From: JBCCTX01 sp964468435
GTDB lineage: Bacteria > Bacteroidota > Bacteroidia > J057
Direction of reading: 5' to 3'
Assembly (NCBI GenBank): GCA_964468435.1
Contig: CAYXVE010000018.1
Span: forward strand, 1-64,000
DNA length: 64,000 nt
Part shown: piece after piece, positions 16,623 through 25,254 of the stretch
Layout: every line of letters begins with the position of its first letter
How positions within the stretch are numbered: the stretch's first letter is position 1
The notes under the pieces: model-generated
Database searches by the model: none
Told to the model about the DNA's origin: nothing
What the model saw: only the letters and a program-made list of their open reading frames with translations
Position numbers and translations under genes: made by a program

Positions 16623-19043
16623 TTATGCTACAACCTGTCCCCCAGATTGACCATTCTCGTTTACATTCACCTTTCTTTTCTTCTTTTTTTCATCATGTCC
16701 GTATCCGTATCCATATCCGTATCCATAGCCATAGCCATAGCCATAGCCGTATCCTTTGTTGCCACCTTCAGGAAGTACATCATTGATAACGAGACCTACA
16801 TTAGGCAGCTTGCCAGTGTTATAGAGTTCATTGATGCGCCCCATTGATTTCAGGTGGGTGTATTTATGGCGTACTAGATAAATAGAGAAGTCTATATATC
16901 GCTGCAGGATCATGTAATCAGAAGCCAATACAATAGGAGGAGAGTCCAGGATGATGTGATCATAAATATCTTTGTATACAGAGATCAACTCCTCCATACG
17001 GTGATTACCGATGACATCTAGCGGATTGTCATTGATAGGTCCCGAAGGGATAATATGCAGATTCTCAACGTGTGAATGCTGCAGAATCTGATCTAGTGTA
17101 TGTTTTCCATCCAGGTAGGAAGAAAGACCATATTCATTCATGAGTCCGAAGCGCTCAGCAACTTTGGGACGGCGAAGGTCAGTATCTACCAACAGCACTT
17201 TTTTGCCGGATTGTGCCATGACGATGCTAAAATTAGTGGCACAGAAGGTTTTGCCTTCTCCCTGTGTGGAGGAAGTTACACCAATTACTTTCTGGTTGGC
17301 GTCTGCATTGAGATATTCCAGATTAACTCTTACAGACCGAAAGGATTCAGGCAGAATCGTTCCAGCATTCTTGGAGGTTATCAGATCTACACCTTTACGG
17401 CCCTTAATGACATAACCCAGGATGGGTATATTGGTGTTTTTATCAATATCTGTTTGAGAAACTACCTTTTCATTGAGGAAGTCAGAAGTGATGATCAGTA
17501 CAAATGGGAGTCCTAAACCCAGGATAATAGATACTGCAAAGATGAGCATCTTATTGGGGAATACAAGTCCTAGCTTTCTAGCTCTGTCGATGACGGTTTT
17601 ATCTACCGAGTTGGCTTCCAGGTCAATAGCGATCTGTGTTCTTCTATCCAGCAACTGCTTGTGTTTTTCGTCATTGAAGCTAAACTGGCGATTAATCTGA
17701 GTGAGTATTTTCTCACTTTCGGGGAGCTTGCGCAGCTGACTCTGTGCCTGTCCTATCTGACCCTGAACATTGTCAAAAGTCATTTTTGCAGTTTCATAGC
17801 TTTGCTCTATTGTTCCTTGTATCAGTTGCTTCTGTCTTGCAATCTGAGCTTCTATTCGCTCGCGCTGTGGACTACCTTCTTGTGTTGAGGCGTATATCTG
17901 TTGCTTTTCAATTTCGAGTTGACTCAGTTGTGTCATGTATTGGGTCAACTGAGGGTCATTGGCATTGGCGGTAGTAGGTGCCAGGATATCAGAAGATTTA
18001 TTAAGATTCTCTAACAAATACTTGTAATAATTCACCCTAGCCGAGCTCTCGGATCTTACGGTCTGTAAACCGATCAACTGCCGTGAAAGCTCTGTGGAAG
18101 TAGTGGCAATATCTACCTGACCAGACTGGGAGCGATAAATCTGATATTGTCGCTCAACATTTCTTAGTGTATCCGCAATTTCATTGAGCTCTTTATCGAT
18201 CAGTGCCAGGACTTTGCGCTTGGATTCTGTGCGGCGCATTTGCTCGTTTTCTCGGTAAGTTTTCAGCAGCTTATCAAGAAAGAGTTGTTCCATTTCAATT
18301 ACAGGACCCGTTGTGGAAGCTTCAACAGTATTGGCTTGGCGGCTGATCTTTTCAACATTGAGTTTTTTCTGATATTGCTCTGCCAATGATTCCAGACTAT
18401 TGATCCTAAATAGGTAATTGGCCGAATTGTATGCCTCAGCATAATCCGTATGAAATTTGATTCGGAAGCTCAGGTAGCGATCTTCATAGTCATCACCGAT
18501 CATCAACTCTTTCTCAAATTGCACAGAAGGTAGCTTGCGTATCATCTCATTTTTTTGGAGATCATAGAGCATTACATCTTCTGCTTCTCCGTGTATTTTA
18601 AACCTGTTATTGCCTAGAAATTCAACATAAATAGGTATCCCGATCAATTGAACATGAGAGGAATCCAGGCTCACCTCAAATGGTGCATATTTGTATACAG
18701 GTTCTTTCTTAAACACTGTTTCTCGGTAGTAAGATATACCAAAATCCAACTGGGAGATTGTTTGCTCAACCAGGCTATAGGATTTCATGATTGCCACTTC
18801 ATCCTCAATCTCTACAACACTTTGATTGGTAGGGATCTCGCCGATGATCGTAATATTATCCTGGGTGGCATCATCCAGGAGGATTCTTGCTCCGACTTTA
18901 TACACATCATTAACAGTTTTCAGATAAAAGTATGCCAAAAGACCAAACAGTACTACCGAGGCCAAAAAATAGGGCCATTTACTTAGTATTTTGGTGAGGA
19001 TCATCCGCAAATCAATCATTTCTGAGGCCATCTCCTGTTTCAT
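16623..19043 (-). CDS. Polysaccharide co-polymerase/tyrosine autokinase (Wzc family)
   Basis: The 806-residue inner-membrane protein regulates capsule or exopolysaccharide polymerisation and export by cycles of tyrosine phosphorylation. A first TM lies at about 24-42, followed by a Wzz domain and a long periplasmic coiled coil. A GNVR-like segment precedes the second TM (about 498-520). The BY-kinase part has Walker A SSTQGEGKT (about 592-600), Walker A' LVDTDLRRP and Walker B HIILDSPP. The C-terminal tyrosine cluster, the known autophosphorylation region of the family, is here a (GY)9 repeat at 764-781, followed by a lysine-rich tail. It lies 46 bp after the Wza-like gene. No glycosyltransferase or Wzx/Wzy is nearby. 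Confidence 0.92.
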   Translation of the reverse strand: MKQEMASEMIDLRMILTKILSKWPYFLASVVLFGLLAYFYLKTVNDVYKVGARILLDDATQDNITIIGEIPTNQSVVEIEDEVAIMKSYSLVEQTISQLDFGISYYRETVFKKEPVYKYAPFEVSLDSSHVQLIGIPIYVEFLGNNRFKIHGEAEDVMLYDLQKNEMIRKLPSVQFEKELMIGDDYEDRYLSFRIKFHTDYAEAYNSANYLFRINSLESLAEQYQKKLNVEKISRQANTVEASTTGPVIEMEQLFLDKLLKTYRENEQMRRTESKRKVLALIDKELNEIADTLRNVERQYQIYRSQSGQVDIATTSTELSRQLIGLQTVRSESSARVNYYKYLLENLNKSSDILAPTTANANDPQLTQYMTQLSQLEIEKQQIYASTQEGSPQRERIEAQIARQKQLIQGTIEQSYETAKMTFDNVQGQIGQAQSQLRKLPESEKILTQINRQFSFNDEKHKQLLDRRTQIAIDLEANSVDKTVIDRARKLGLVFPNKMLIFAVSIILGLGLPFVLIITSDFLNEKVVSQTDIDKNTNIPILGYVIKGRKGVDLITSKNAGTILPESFRSVRVNLEYLNADANQKVIGVTSSTQGEGKTFCATNFSIVMAQSGKKVLLVDTDLRRPKVAERFGLMNEYGLSSYLDGKHTLDQILQHSHVENLHIIPSGPINDNPLDVIGNHRMEELISVYKDIYDHIILDSPPIVLASDYMILQRYIDFSIYLVRHKYTHLKSMGRINELYNTGKLPNVGLVINDVLPEGGNKGYGYGYGYGYGYGYGYGYGHDEKKKKRKVNVNENGQSGGQVVA
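16698..16754. repeat. Hexamer microsatellite encoding (Gly-Tyr)9 in Wzc
   Basis: Nine consecutive 6-bp units of the form tccgta/tccata/gccata read, on the minus strand, as nine Gly-Tyr dipeptides (Wzc residues 764-781). The units differ at silent third positions, and four units in a row are identical, a pattern expected from recent slippage. Confidence 0.9.
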
Positions 19044-19089
19044 AACGCTATAATTTTAAAAATTTAATATGTAAGAAAGAGCAAATTCA

Positions 19090-19869
19090 TTAATTATTAT
19101 TCACAGCATTGTATATCAGTATACCTGTTGACAGGGCACTAATAACAAGTCCGGCAACTGCTACATTGGCTAAATTTGACCGTTGACTTTTTAACTCCAA
19201 TGGTGGAATATATATTGCATCGTTGGGTTGAAGGAAGTAATATTTAGAGTTCAAGACATTAGCATCTGTTATATCCAGTGTTACAACCTCAGGTCCGTTG
19301 GGTGTTTGGCGTATAAGCCGTATATTCCTTCTGTCAGCAAACAATAGCATGTCCCCTGCCAACGCCAGACCTTCCAACAAAGTTGCCTGATTGTTGTATA
19401 TGAAGTAATATCCTGGAGCACCCACTTCTCCTAGAATGGATATCTTAAAGCTGACAAGTGTTACAAATACACTAGGATTAACGACCTTGGCTTCCACAAG
19501 TCCACGAATCTCATTTTTCAGTTCGTCTACGGTCTTCCCCGATGCTTGTATTTCACCCAGATTGGGAAGTTGTATGAATCCGTCTTGCCCTACAGTAAAT
19601 CCATTGACGTATAACCCTGGCTCATTGAACGGATTAAATTGTCCATCGGATTCTTTGTTGAGATACAGTGCATCATCCGCATTTAAGGCTTTAATACGAA
19701 TAGATAGCACATCGCCTGGCTGAAGGCGGTAATATTGATTTTTATTTTTATATAGTTGGGGTGTTTGCTTAGAACTACTCAAGTTTTGGAAATAAACCTG
19801 CTCTTGGTTACTTATACAAGAACTGAAGAGTAGTACTGCAAGGATGAAAAGGCAATGTCTTTGGTTCAT
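19090..19869 (-). CDS. Polysaccharide export outer-membrane lipoprotein (Wza-like)
   Basis: The 259-residue precursor has a lipoprotein signal with lipobox LFSSC (Cys18). A Poly_export domain follows (YRLQPGDVLSIRI, then QDGFIQLPNLGEIQASGKT), and then an SLBB-type repeat (ISILGEVGAPGYYFI, TLLEGLALAGDM). A C-terminal hydrophobic stretch (about 235-253, VAVAGLVISALSTGILIY) could be the outer-membrane helix of a Wza ring. It would form the export channel paired with the Wzc protein encoded next. It is shorter than E. coli Wza (about 380 residues), as usual in Bacteroidota. Confidence 0.88.
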   Translation of the reverse strand: MNQRHCLFILAVLLFSSCISNQEQVYFQNLSSSKQTPQLYKNKNQYYRLQPGDVLSIRIKALNADDALYLNKESDGQFNPFNEPGLYVNGFTVGQDGFIQLPNLGEIQASGKTVDELKNEIRGLVEAKVVNPSVFVTLVSFKISILGEVGAPGYYFIYNNQATLLEGLALAGDMLLFADRRNIRLIRQTPNGPEVVTLDITDANVLNSKYYFLQPNDAIYIPPLELKSQRSNLANVAVAGLVISALSTGILIYNAVNNN

Positions 19870-20046
19870 TTGTAGGTATAGGAATTTTTTCTAAAAATAA
19901 TATTCAGTAGATGCTTAAGTGTTATATTGATTTTAAAGCTAAAACTTCCGTAATGTACCATATCACACCAGATCTTGTTATTTGTTAAGTTGTGAACGGA
20001 CAAATTTTTTTGTTGAACTGTAAGCTCAGTGAAATCAATAAATTAA

Positions 20047-21144
20047 TTATTCAACTATTAGGTAGAAGAAAACCTTTGATATTAAATACTTTAAAATTTG
20101 CTCACTCATCAACTTTACTCCTCTTGAACTTTCCCACCAGTTCTGATTATACAATTTGTGTTGTAGTGCTATCACGCCCGTTTCTATATTCTCGCCCAGG
20201 GTATATTTGTACATCTCATAACTTCGTCTCGTGTGTGCTGCCTGAGAATAAATATTTACGGAGGAGATAGAGTCGGCTTCCTGGTGCAACCACTTTGCTA
20301 CCAGCTTTGCATTGAGATAGGTACGTGAGTTGTCGGACTGTGTCCTCTTGAGTCGTACCATCCTGTCCCTGGGTATACCCATCTCTTCCAGAATACATGC
20401 AGTAAAATCTGTTTGTTCCGTATACTGGAGCTCTTCCGTGTAAATCAGGTTAAAGTTACGAAAACCATAAATAACCGTAGGGTCATATGGAATGAATTTT
20501 TGATTATTTATTTTAAGATGATAAATCCATGCTTCCCTTTTTTCAGGATATTTCCATATTGTGTAGGCATTGTCCATGGTAACGGAGACGGTTTCCAGGG
20601 GTTTATTACCTGTATGGGTGGGAAAATGATAGTATTTGGATTCATTATCCGTGTATGTGCCTCCCACGACTTGTTGATTGACACGTATTTCGATATGTCC
20701 CCAGTCTCCGGCTACATAGGTGCCAAGGGCTTTGACAGAGATGGTATCACTGATAATGGGATGGTCAGAGGCGAGACTAGGATGAAATATTAAGGTTGGT
20801 GTACGTTGTCTTCCGAGAATGAAGTAGTTGTTATAACGATCTCCACCCACCAGAATAATCTTTGTCCGGGGGGATTGTTTCAGTTGTCTGGCAATGGTGT
20901 TCAGCGCATATGGAGGAATCCATGCTTCTATCACAACAGCATCAGGGTTTTCTACAGGTCGGTTGATCGCCAGAAAATCGTACGCTTTCACCAGGACTAA
21001 CCAAAGTAAGACGATCGAAGTCAGTGTGCTTCCCCCCAGCAATAAGGCTAGTCTGCGGGCGAACCTATTAGGGAATAATCTTTTGATTCCTATGAAGACC
21101 TGGTTTAAAGAAAATGTTTTACGATACTCATCAACTTTCATCAT
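20047..21144 (-). CDS. YdcF/SanA (DUF218)-like membrane protein with an inserted beta domain
   Basis: The 365-residue protein has one TM (about 33-52). Its DUF218-like fold is split in two. The first part at about 64-103 reads ENPDAVVIEAWIP...KIILVGGD. The second part at about 240-345 contains ILEEMGIP, SDNSRTYLNAKLVAKWL and YSQAAHTRRS. Between them, about 131-219, sits an insertion with GTYVAGDWGHIEIRVN, VGGTYTD and ETVSVTMDNAY. This resembles small calcium-dependent carbohydrate-binding modules of the CBM60 type; that assignment is from memory and tentative. The gene precedes wza and wzc in the same direction (177-bp gap), so a role in envelope polysaccharide handling is plausible. Confidence 0.68.
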   Translation of the reverse strand: MMKVDEYRKTFSLNQVFIGIKRLFPNRFARRLALLLGGSTLTSIVLLWLVLVKAYDFLAINRPVENPDAVVIEAWIPPYALNTIARQLKQSPRTKIILVGGDRYNNYFILGRQRTPTLIFHPSLASDHPIISDTISVKALGTYVAGDWGHIEIRVNQQVVGGTYTDNESKYYHFPTHTGNKPLETVSVTMDNAYTIWKYPEKREAWIYHLKINNQKFIPYDPTVIYGFRNFNLIYTEELQYTEQTDFTACILEEMGIPRDRMVRLKRTQSDNSRTYLNAKLVAKWLHQEADSISSVNIYSQAAHTRRSYEMYKYTLGENIETGVIALQHKLYNQNWWESSRGVKLMSEQILKYLISKVFFYLIVE

Positions 21145-21201
21145 GCAGGGCTAATTTAAGGCTTTTGTGAAAATTAACTGCTATTATCTGAGTCAATTAC
21201 A

Positions 21202-21209
21202 TATATTTG
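21202..21209 (+). promoter_or_regulatory. TATATTTG -7 box just upstream of the small conserved gene
   Basis: TATATTTG matches TAnnTTTG exactly. It ends 8 bases before the ATG at 21218, so transcription from it would begin almost at the start codon. A -33 TTG at good spacing is not clear (TTAACTG at 21174-21180 is the nearest). Confidence 0.3.
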
Positions 21210-21217
21210 CGCTTGAA

Positions 21218-21478
21218 ATGCGGTATACAAAAAGCAATCAGGAACAATTACATGCCATCTTCAAAAGCCTGAATTTCACCATCCGCTGTGAACGGGGTAA
21301 TTTTCATGGTGGGTATTGTCTTGTGAAAGAGCAAAATATTATTATCATTAATAAGTTTTTTCCTTTGGAAAGTAAGATAAATATTTTGATTGAGATACTG
21401 AAAGAGATCGACATCGATCCTGAATTGCTTAGCTCCGAACAATTATCATTTATCGAAAAAGTCACCCAAGCGTCTTGA
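21218..21478 (+). CDS. Small conserved-looking hypothetical protein
   Basis: The 86-residue protein starts MRYTKSNQEQLHAIFKSL and has a mixed alpha/beta pattern (NFTIRCERGNFHGGYCLV, then NIIIINKFFPLESKINIL). No named domain is recognised, though the sequence looks like a full small globular protein. An upstream start at 21167 would add 17 residues that look less protein-like. The TGA stop overlaps the TTG start of the next gene (TTGA), so it is coupled to the MBL hydrolase. Confidence 0.7.
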   Translation: MRYTKSNQEQLHAIFKSLNFTIRCERGNFHGGYCLVKEQNIIIINKFFPLESKINILIEILKEIDIDPELLSSEQLSFIEKVTQAS

Positions 21479-22275
21479 AGTTTATATTTACGGGTACTGG
21501 AACATCTCAGGGAGTTCCGGTAATAGGATGTGATTGTGAGGTATGTAAGTCTTCTGATCCCAGAGATAAAAGGCTCAGAACATCCGGTTTGCTCCAAGTA
21601 AACGGAACAAATATTGTCTTTGATACAGGGCCAGATTTCCGTCAGCAGATGCTAAATCACGATGTGAAGGTACTGGATGCTATTGTATATACACATCAGC
21701 ACAAAGATCATACAGCAGGATTGGATGATATCAGGGCTTATAACTTTCGCCTTAAGCGAAAGATGCAGATATTTGCTAATGACCTTACATTAGACCATCT
21801 GCGAAAAGAATACTATTACATTTTTGAAAACAGCGACTATCCAGCACTTCCTCAACTGGATATTCACCTGATTGATGGAGACTCAGACTTTACGGTTGGA
21901 AATACCGTTTTTACCCCTATTCCTGTTATGCACGGTAAGCTCCCTGTTTTAGGATACCGGATTGGTAACTTTGCCTATATCACGGATACCAGTTACATTC
22001 CCCCAGATTCAATTGATAGGCTACAGGGACTTGAAGTACTCGTGCTCGATGCATTGAGAAAGCAGGATCACAGGTCACATTTTACGCTGCCCAGAGCCAT
22101 ACAGATGGTACGTCAACTCAAACCCAGACGTGCTTATTTTACACATATTAGCCATATCATGGGCAAGCATAAAGCAGTAGAAACGGAAGATGTGCCAGAG
22201 GGGATGCATCTTGCATATGATGGATTGGAGTTGGAAATAGGGGATAATGCGGACTCAGAAGATCGTAGCTCCTAG
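21475..22275 (+). CDS. MBL-fold metallohydrolase (PhnP-like)
   Basis: The 266-residue protein begins from TTG (21475) with FIFTGTGTSQGVPVIGCDCEVC, where the two cysteines match the extra zinc site seen in PhnP-type phosphodiesterases. It then has the metallo-beta-lactamase signature THQHKDHTAGLDD, the later metal ligands HGKLPVLGYR and TDTSYIP, and HISH near the end. PhnP cleaves cyclic phosphate diesters; this homologue may act on a cyclic nucleotide or phosphonate-derived substrate, but no phn gene is nearby. The 4-bp overlap with the upstream small gene points to co-translation. Confidence 0.87.
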   Translation: MKFIFTGTGTSQGVPVIGCDCEVCKSSDPRDKRLRTSGLLQVNGTNIVFDTGPDFRQQMLNHDVKVLDAIVYTHQHKDHTAGLDDIRAYNFRLKRKMQIFANDLTLDHLRKEYYYIFENSDYPALPQLDIHLIDGDSDFTVGNTVFTPIPVMHGKLPVLGYRIGNFAYITDTSYIPPDSIDRLQGLEVLVLDALRKQDHRSHFTLPRAIQMVRQLKPRRAYFTHISHIMGKHKAVETEDVPEGMHLAYDGLELEIGDNADSEDRSS

Positions 22276-22325
22276 CACGATGAATACATTTTCTTGTTCT
22301 CTTATTACGGTCCACGATCGATGAT

Positions 22326-23855
22326 TTATTCTCTGATCCCTTTCCATACCTTGCTCATTACATCTGCTATCTGGGTAGCAATGAGTCCTTCCATCCCTTG
22401 TGTAGAAGACCAATAGTCTCCCGATTTACCGTGAAGGTATGCTCCCATAGGTACAGCAATCTCAGGTTCATATCCCTGAGCTATTAGGCCTGCGATCATA
22501 CCACTTAAGATGTCTCCTGACCCCCCTGTTGCCATTCCGGGATTTCCGGATGAATTAACATATGTTCTGCCATCGGGGAGGGAAATCAGGGTACCTGCTC
22601 CTTTGAGCAGCAAAATACAGGGATTGTCCTGAACAAAGGACTCCGTAAGCTCCAGTCTGCGTTCGTTGACAGGTTCTTCGATCAAGCGTTGTAATTCACC
22701 TGGATGAGGAGTCAGTATGGTGTCTGGATTCAGTAAAGATTCAAATGTATCTAATTGCGCAAGCAGATTGAGCGCATCAGCATCCAGGATTACTGGCACT
22801 TTAATGAGGGGAATGATGCATTCGAGAAATGCTTTGGTTTCAGGGTGAGTCCCCATACCCGGACCCATTACTATAGCAGATTTGCCTTCAAGCATTTCTT
22901 CAAACACTGGAATATCATTTGGGGACAGATGTACTGTTTCCATATTACCTGTTCCCCTGCACATCATCTCGGGTGCAAGTGAATAGACAGCTTCCCTACA
23001 GGGAAATGGGCAGAGGATACTAATCAGTCCTGCACCTGCTTTGATTGCGGCATAACCAGTCATAGCGATAGCACCAGCCATGTGAAGGCTTCCGCCCACA
23101 GCCAGCACGTGTCCAAAAGTACCTTTGTGGCCGTCCTGCTTACGGGTTCGGTAATGCCGTCGCACAAAGTCATCAGTCAGCAGTTGTCTGCTGATCCCCA
23201 ACCGCTGTATTACAGAAGGCCAGATTCCAATATCCAGTACGTGTATTTCACCACAACTGCTGGCAGCAGGTGTTACATAGTGGCAGATTTTAGGAAGCTG
23301 AAATGTAAGTGTGTGCGAAGCATTCAGCACAGAATTGATCATTTCGCCACTGCTGGCGTTCATGCCACTGGGAAGATCAACGGCTACTACCGGTAATGAT
23401 TTTGGTCTCCAATAATCAATGATAGAAGCGACTGGATCTCGCAGGCGATCCTCAATTCCAGTACCCAGCAGAGCATCTACCAATACCGGTGGATGAGATT
23501 CATCCAAAATACGGTCGCTGTGTTGTGCATCCCAAATGGTCCAGGCGATAGGTAAGTGGCGCATGATGCGGAAATTGACAGCAGCATCACCATGAAAACG
23601 ATCCTCTGGATGTGATAAGTATACCTGTACATGTCTTCCATAGAGATGCAGATACCTTGCAATGACTAATCCATCTCCACCATTGTTACCTGGACCTGAC
23701 AGGATGATAAAATCTGAATGATCAGGATATATGTCCAGGATTTTTTGGGCTGCTCTTTTTCCCGCTTCCTCCATCAACAATATCCCCGGATATTCCATAT
23801 CCTGTATCTGGATTTGGTCTACATCCCGGATTTGGGCAGCATTTACGATCAGCAT
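22326..23855 (-). CDS. nnr: Bifunctional NAD(P)H-hydrate epimerase / ADP-dependent dehydratase
   Basis: The 509-residue protein repairs hydrated NAD(P)H. The N-terminal YjeF_N epimerase domain (about 1-215) shows EAGKRAA, SGPGNNGGDGLVIARYL, VDALLGTGI and VDLPSGMNASSG. The C-terminal dehydratase (YjeF_C, ribokinase-like, about 225-505) shows HKGTFGHVLAVGGS, VMGPGMGTHPET, ILTPHPGEL, LLKGAGTLIS and the catalytic NPGMATGGSGDILSGMIAGL. The fused build is the standard bacterial one. Confidence 0.95.
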   Translation of the reverse strand: MLIVNAAQIRDVDQIQIQDMEYPGILLMEEAGKRAAQKILDIYPDHSDFIILSGPGNNGGDGLVIARYLHLYGRHVQVYLSHPEDRFHGDAAVNFRIMRHLPIAWTIWDAQHSDRILDESHPPVLVDALLGTGIEDRLRDPVASIIDYWRPKSLPVVAVDLPSGMNASSGEMINSVLNASHTLTFQLPKICHYVTPAASSCGEIHVLDIGIWPSVIQRLGISRQLLTDDFVRRHYRTRKQDGHKGTFGHVLAVGGSLHMAGAIAMTGYAAIKAGAGLISILCPFPCREAVYSLAPEMMCRGTGNMETVHLSPNDIPVFEEMLEGKSAIVMGPGMGTHPETKAFLECIIPLIKVPVILDADALNLLAQLDTFESLLNPDTILTPHPGELQRLIEEPVNERRLELTESFVQDNPCILLLKGAGTLISLPDGRTYVNSSGNPGMATGGSGDILSGMIAGLIAQGYEPEIAVPMGAYLHGKSGDYWSSTQGMEGLIATQIADVMSKVWKGIRE

Positions 23856-23933
23856 GAGTGTCTTTTTATCGTAAAATAACTAAAACACAAAAGAATAATG
23901 ATCATTTTTGCCGGATAATTTGTTTTAATTTTG

Positions 23934-25073
23934 ATGGCCGGTATATATATACATATTCCATTCTGCAAGCAAGCATGTACATACTGTGATTTTCATTTTA
24001 TCACTTCTCTGAAGCAAAAAGATGAAATGGTCGCTGCAATTATTAGAGAGGTAAAAATGAAAAAGGATTTTTTCTCCAGTAATGTATCGATTCAAAGTAT
24101 CTATTTAGGTGGAGGCACACCCAGTATACTGGATGTAAATGATTTAAAAGAGATTTTCACTACCCTCAAGCAGTATTTTTATATAGATAAGGATGCAGAA
24201 ATTACGCTTGAGGCCAATCCGGATGACCTGAAGCTGGAAAAATTGTATGAACTCAAGGATTTGGGTATTAACAGGCTAAGTATTGGAATTCAATCGCTGG
24301 ACGACTGTGAATTAAAATGGATGAACAGGTCTCATTCGGCAGAAGAGGCCCGGAATTGTATTCAACTGGCCAGGGAAACAGGGTTTGATCACATCTCAGT
24401 TGATCTGATTTTCGGTACCCCTTTTACAACACTGCAAAGCTGGGAACAGCTACTCCATTTCATCATCGGGGAAAAGATTCCCCATCTGTCAGTATATGCC
24501 CTGACCATAGAAGCGCGCACAGCACTTGCTCACGGGATTGGTAAAGGTGATATACATCTGCCGGATGATTTTATATATGAATCTTTGTTCTTAATGGCAG
24601 ATAAGCTTCTCACCCTTGCCGGATATGAACACTATGAATTGTCCAACTATGCTTTGCCGGGACATTATGCCAGGCACAATTCCTCCTACTGGGAGGGTAC
24701 TCCCTATATTGGATTAGGACCTTCTGCACATGCATACGATGGACATGTGCGTATGTCCAATGTAGCGAATAATGGCAGATATCTCAGAATGATAGCAGAA
24801 GGAAACTTACCTGTTGGTTACAGAGAAGAACTCACGGCCAGAGATCGCTACAATGAGTATGTCATGACTCACCTTCGCAAAGCAGAAGGAATAGATCTGG
24901 AATTTATCAGATCTCAATTTCACGATGACCCTGAAAAGCTATACAGCAGTCAAATATGCGATTGGATAGATGAAGGCTTCATGGTCAGAGAAGGGAATTT
25001 TTTACGTTTGACACCTAAAGGGTGGTTTGTAAGCGACAGGATTATAAGTAAGTTATTTAGGGTGGGGGATTAG
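23934..25073 (+). CDS. hemW: Radical SAM heme chaperone HemW
   Basis: The 379-residue protein has the radical SAM cluster motif CKQACTYC (CxxxCxxC) after AGIYIHIPF, then YLGGGTPS, LEANPDDL, RLSIGIQSLDD and the HemW domain (YEHYELSNYA, RHNSSYWEGTPYIGLGPSAHA). These separate HemW from true oxygen-independent coproporphyrinogen oxidase, which has an extra N-terminal segment. HemW delivers heme to respiratory enzymes. I place the start at ATG 23934; an in-frame TTG three bases earlier is also possible. Confidence 0.92.
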   Translation: MAGIYIHIPFCKQACTYCDFHFITSLKQKDEMVAAIIREVKMKKDFFSSNVSIQSIYLGGGTPSILDVNDLKEIFTTLKQYFYIDKDAEITLEANPDDLKLEKLYELKDLGINRLSIGIQSLDDCELKWMNRSHSAEEARNCIQLARETGFDHISVDLIFGTPFTTLQSWEQLLHFIIGEKIPHLSVYALTIEARTALAHGIGKGDIHLPDDFIYESLFLMADKLLTLAGYEHYELSNYALPGHYARHNSSYWEGTPYIGLGPSAHAYDGHVRMSNVANNGRYLRMIAEGNLPVGYREELTARDRYNEYVMTHLRKAEGIDLEFIRSQFHDDPEKLYSSQICDWIDEGFMVREGNFLRLTPKGWFVSDRIISKLFRVGD

Positions 25074-25254
25074 GTTCTTTACGTAGCTTAAAGAATGATC
25101 ATTTGACAAGCTCAACATTTACGAGTGTGCAGAGCAATCCCATGGGATCGCTGTCATGTATACGCAGCTAATGTATGACGTGTGAAAGGTAGATTTTGAA
25201 GCCGCATGTAAGGAATTTTATATTTTCGGATAGTATTTCTCTGCTTTGGGAGGA

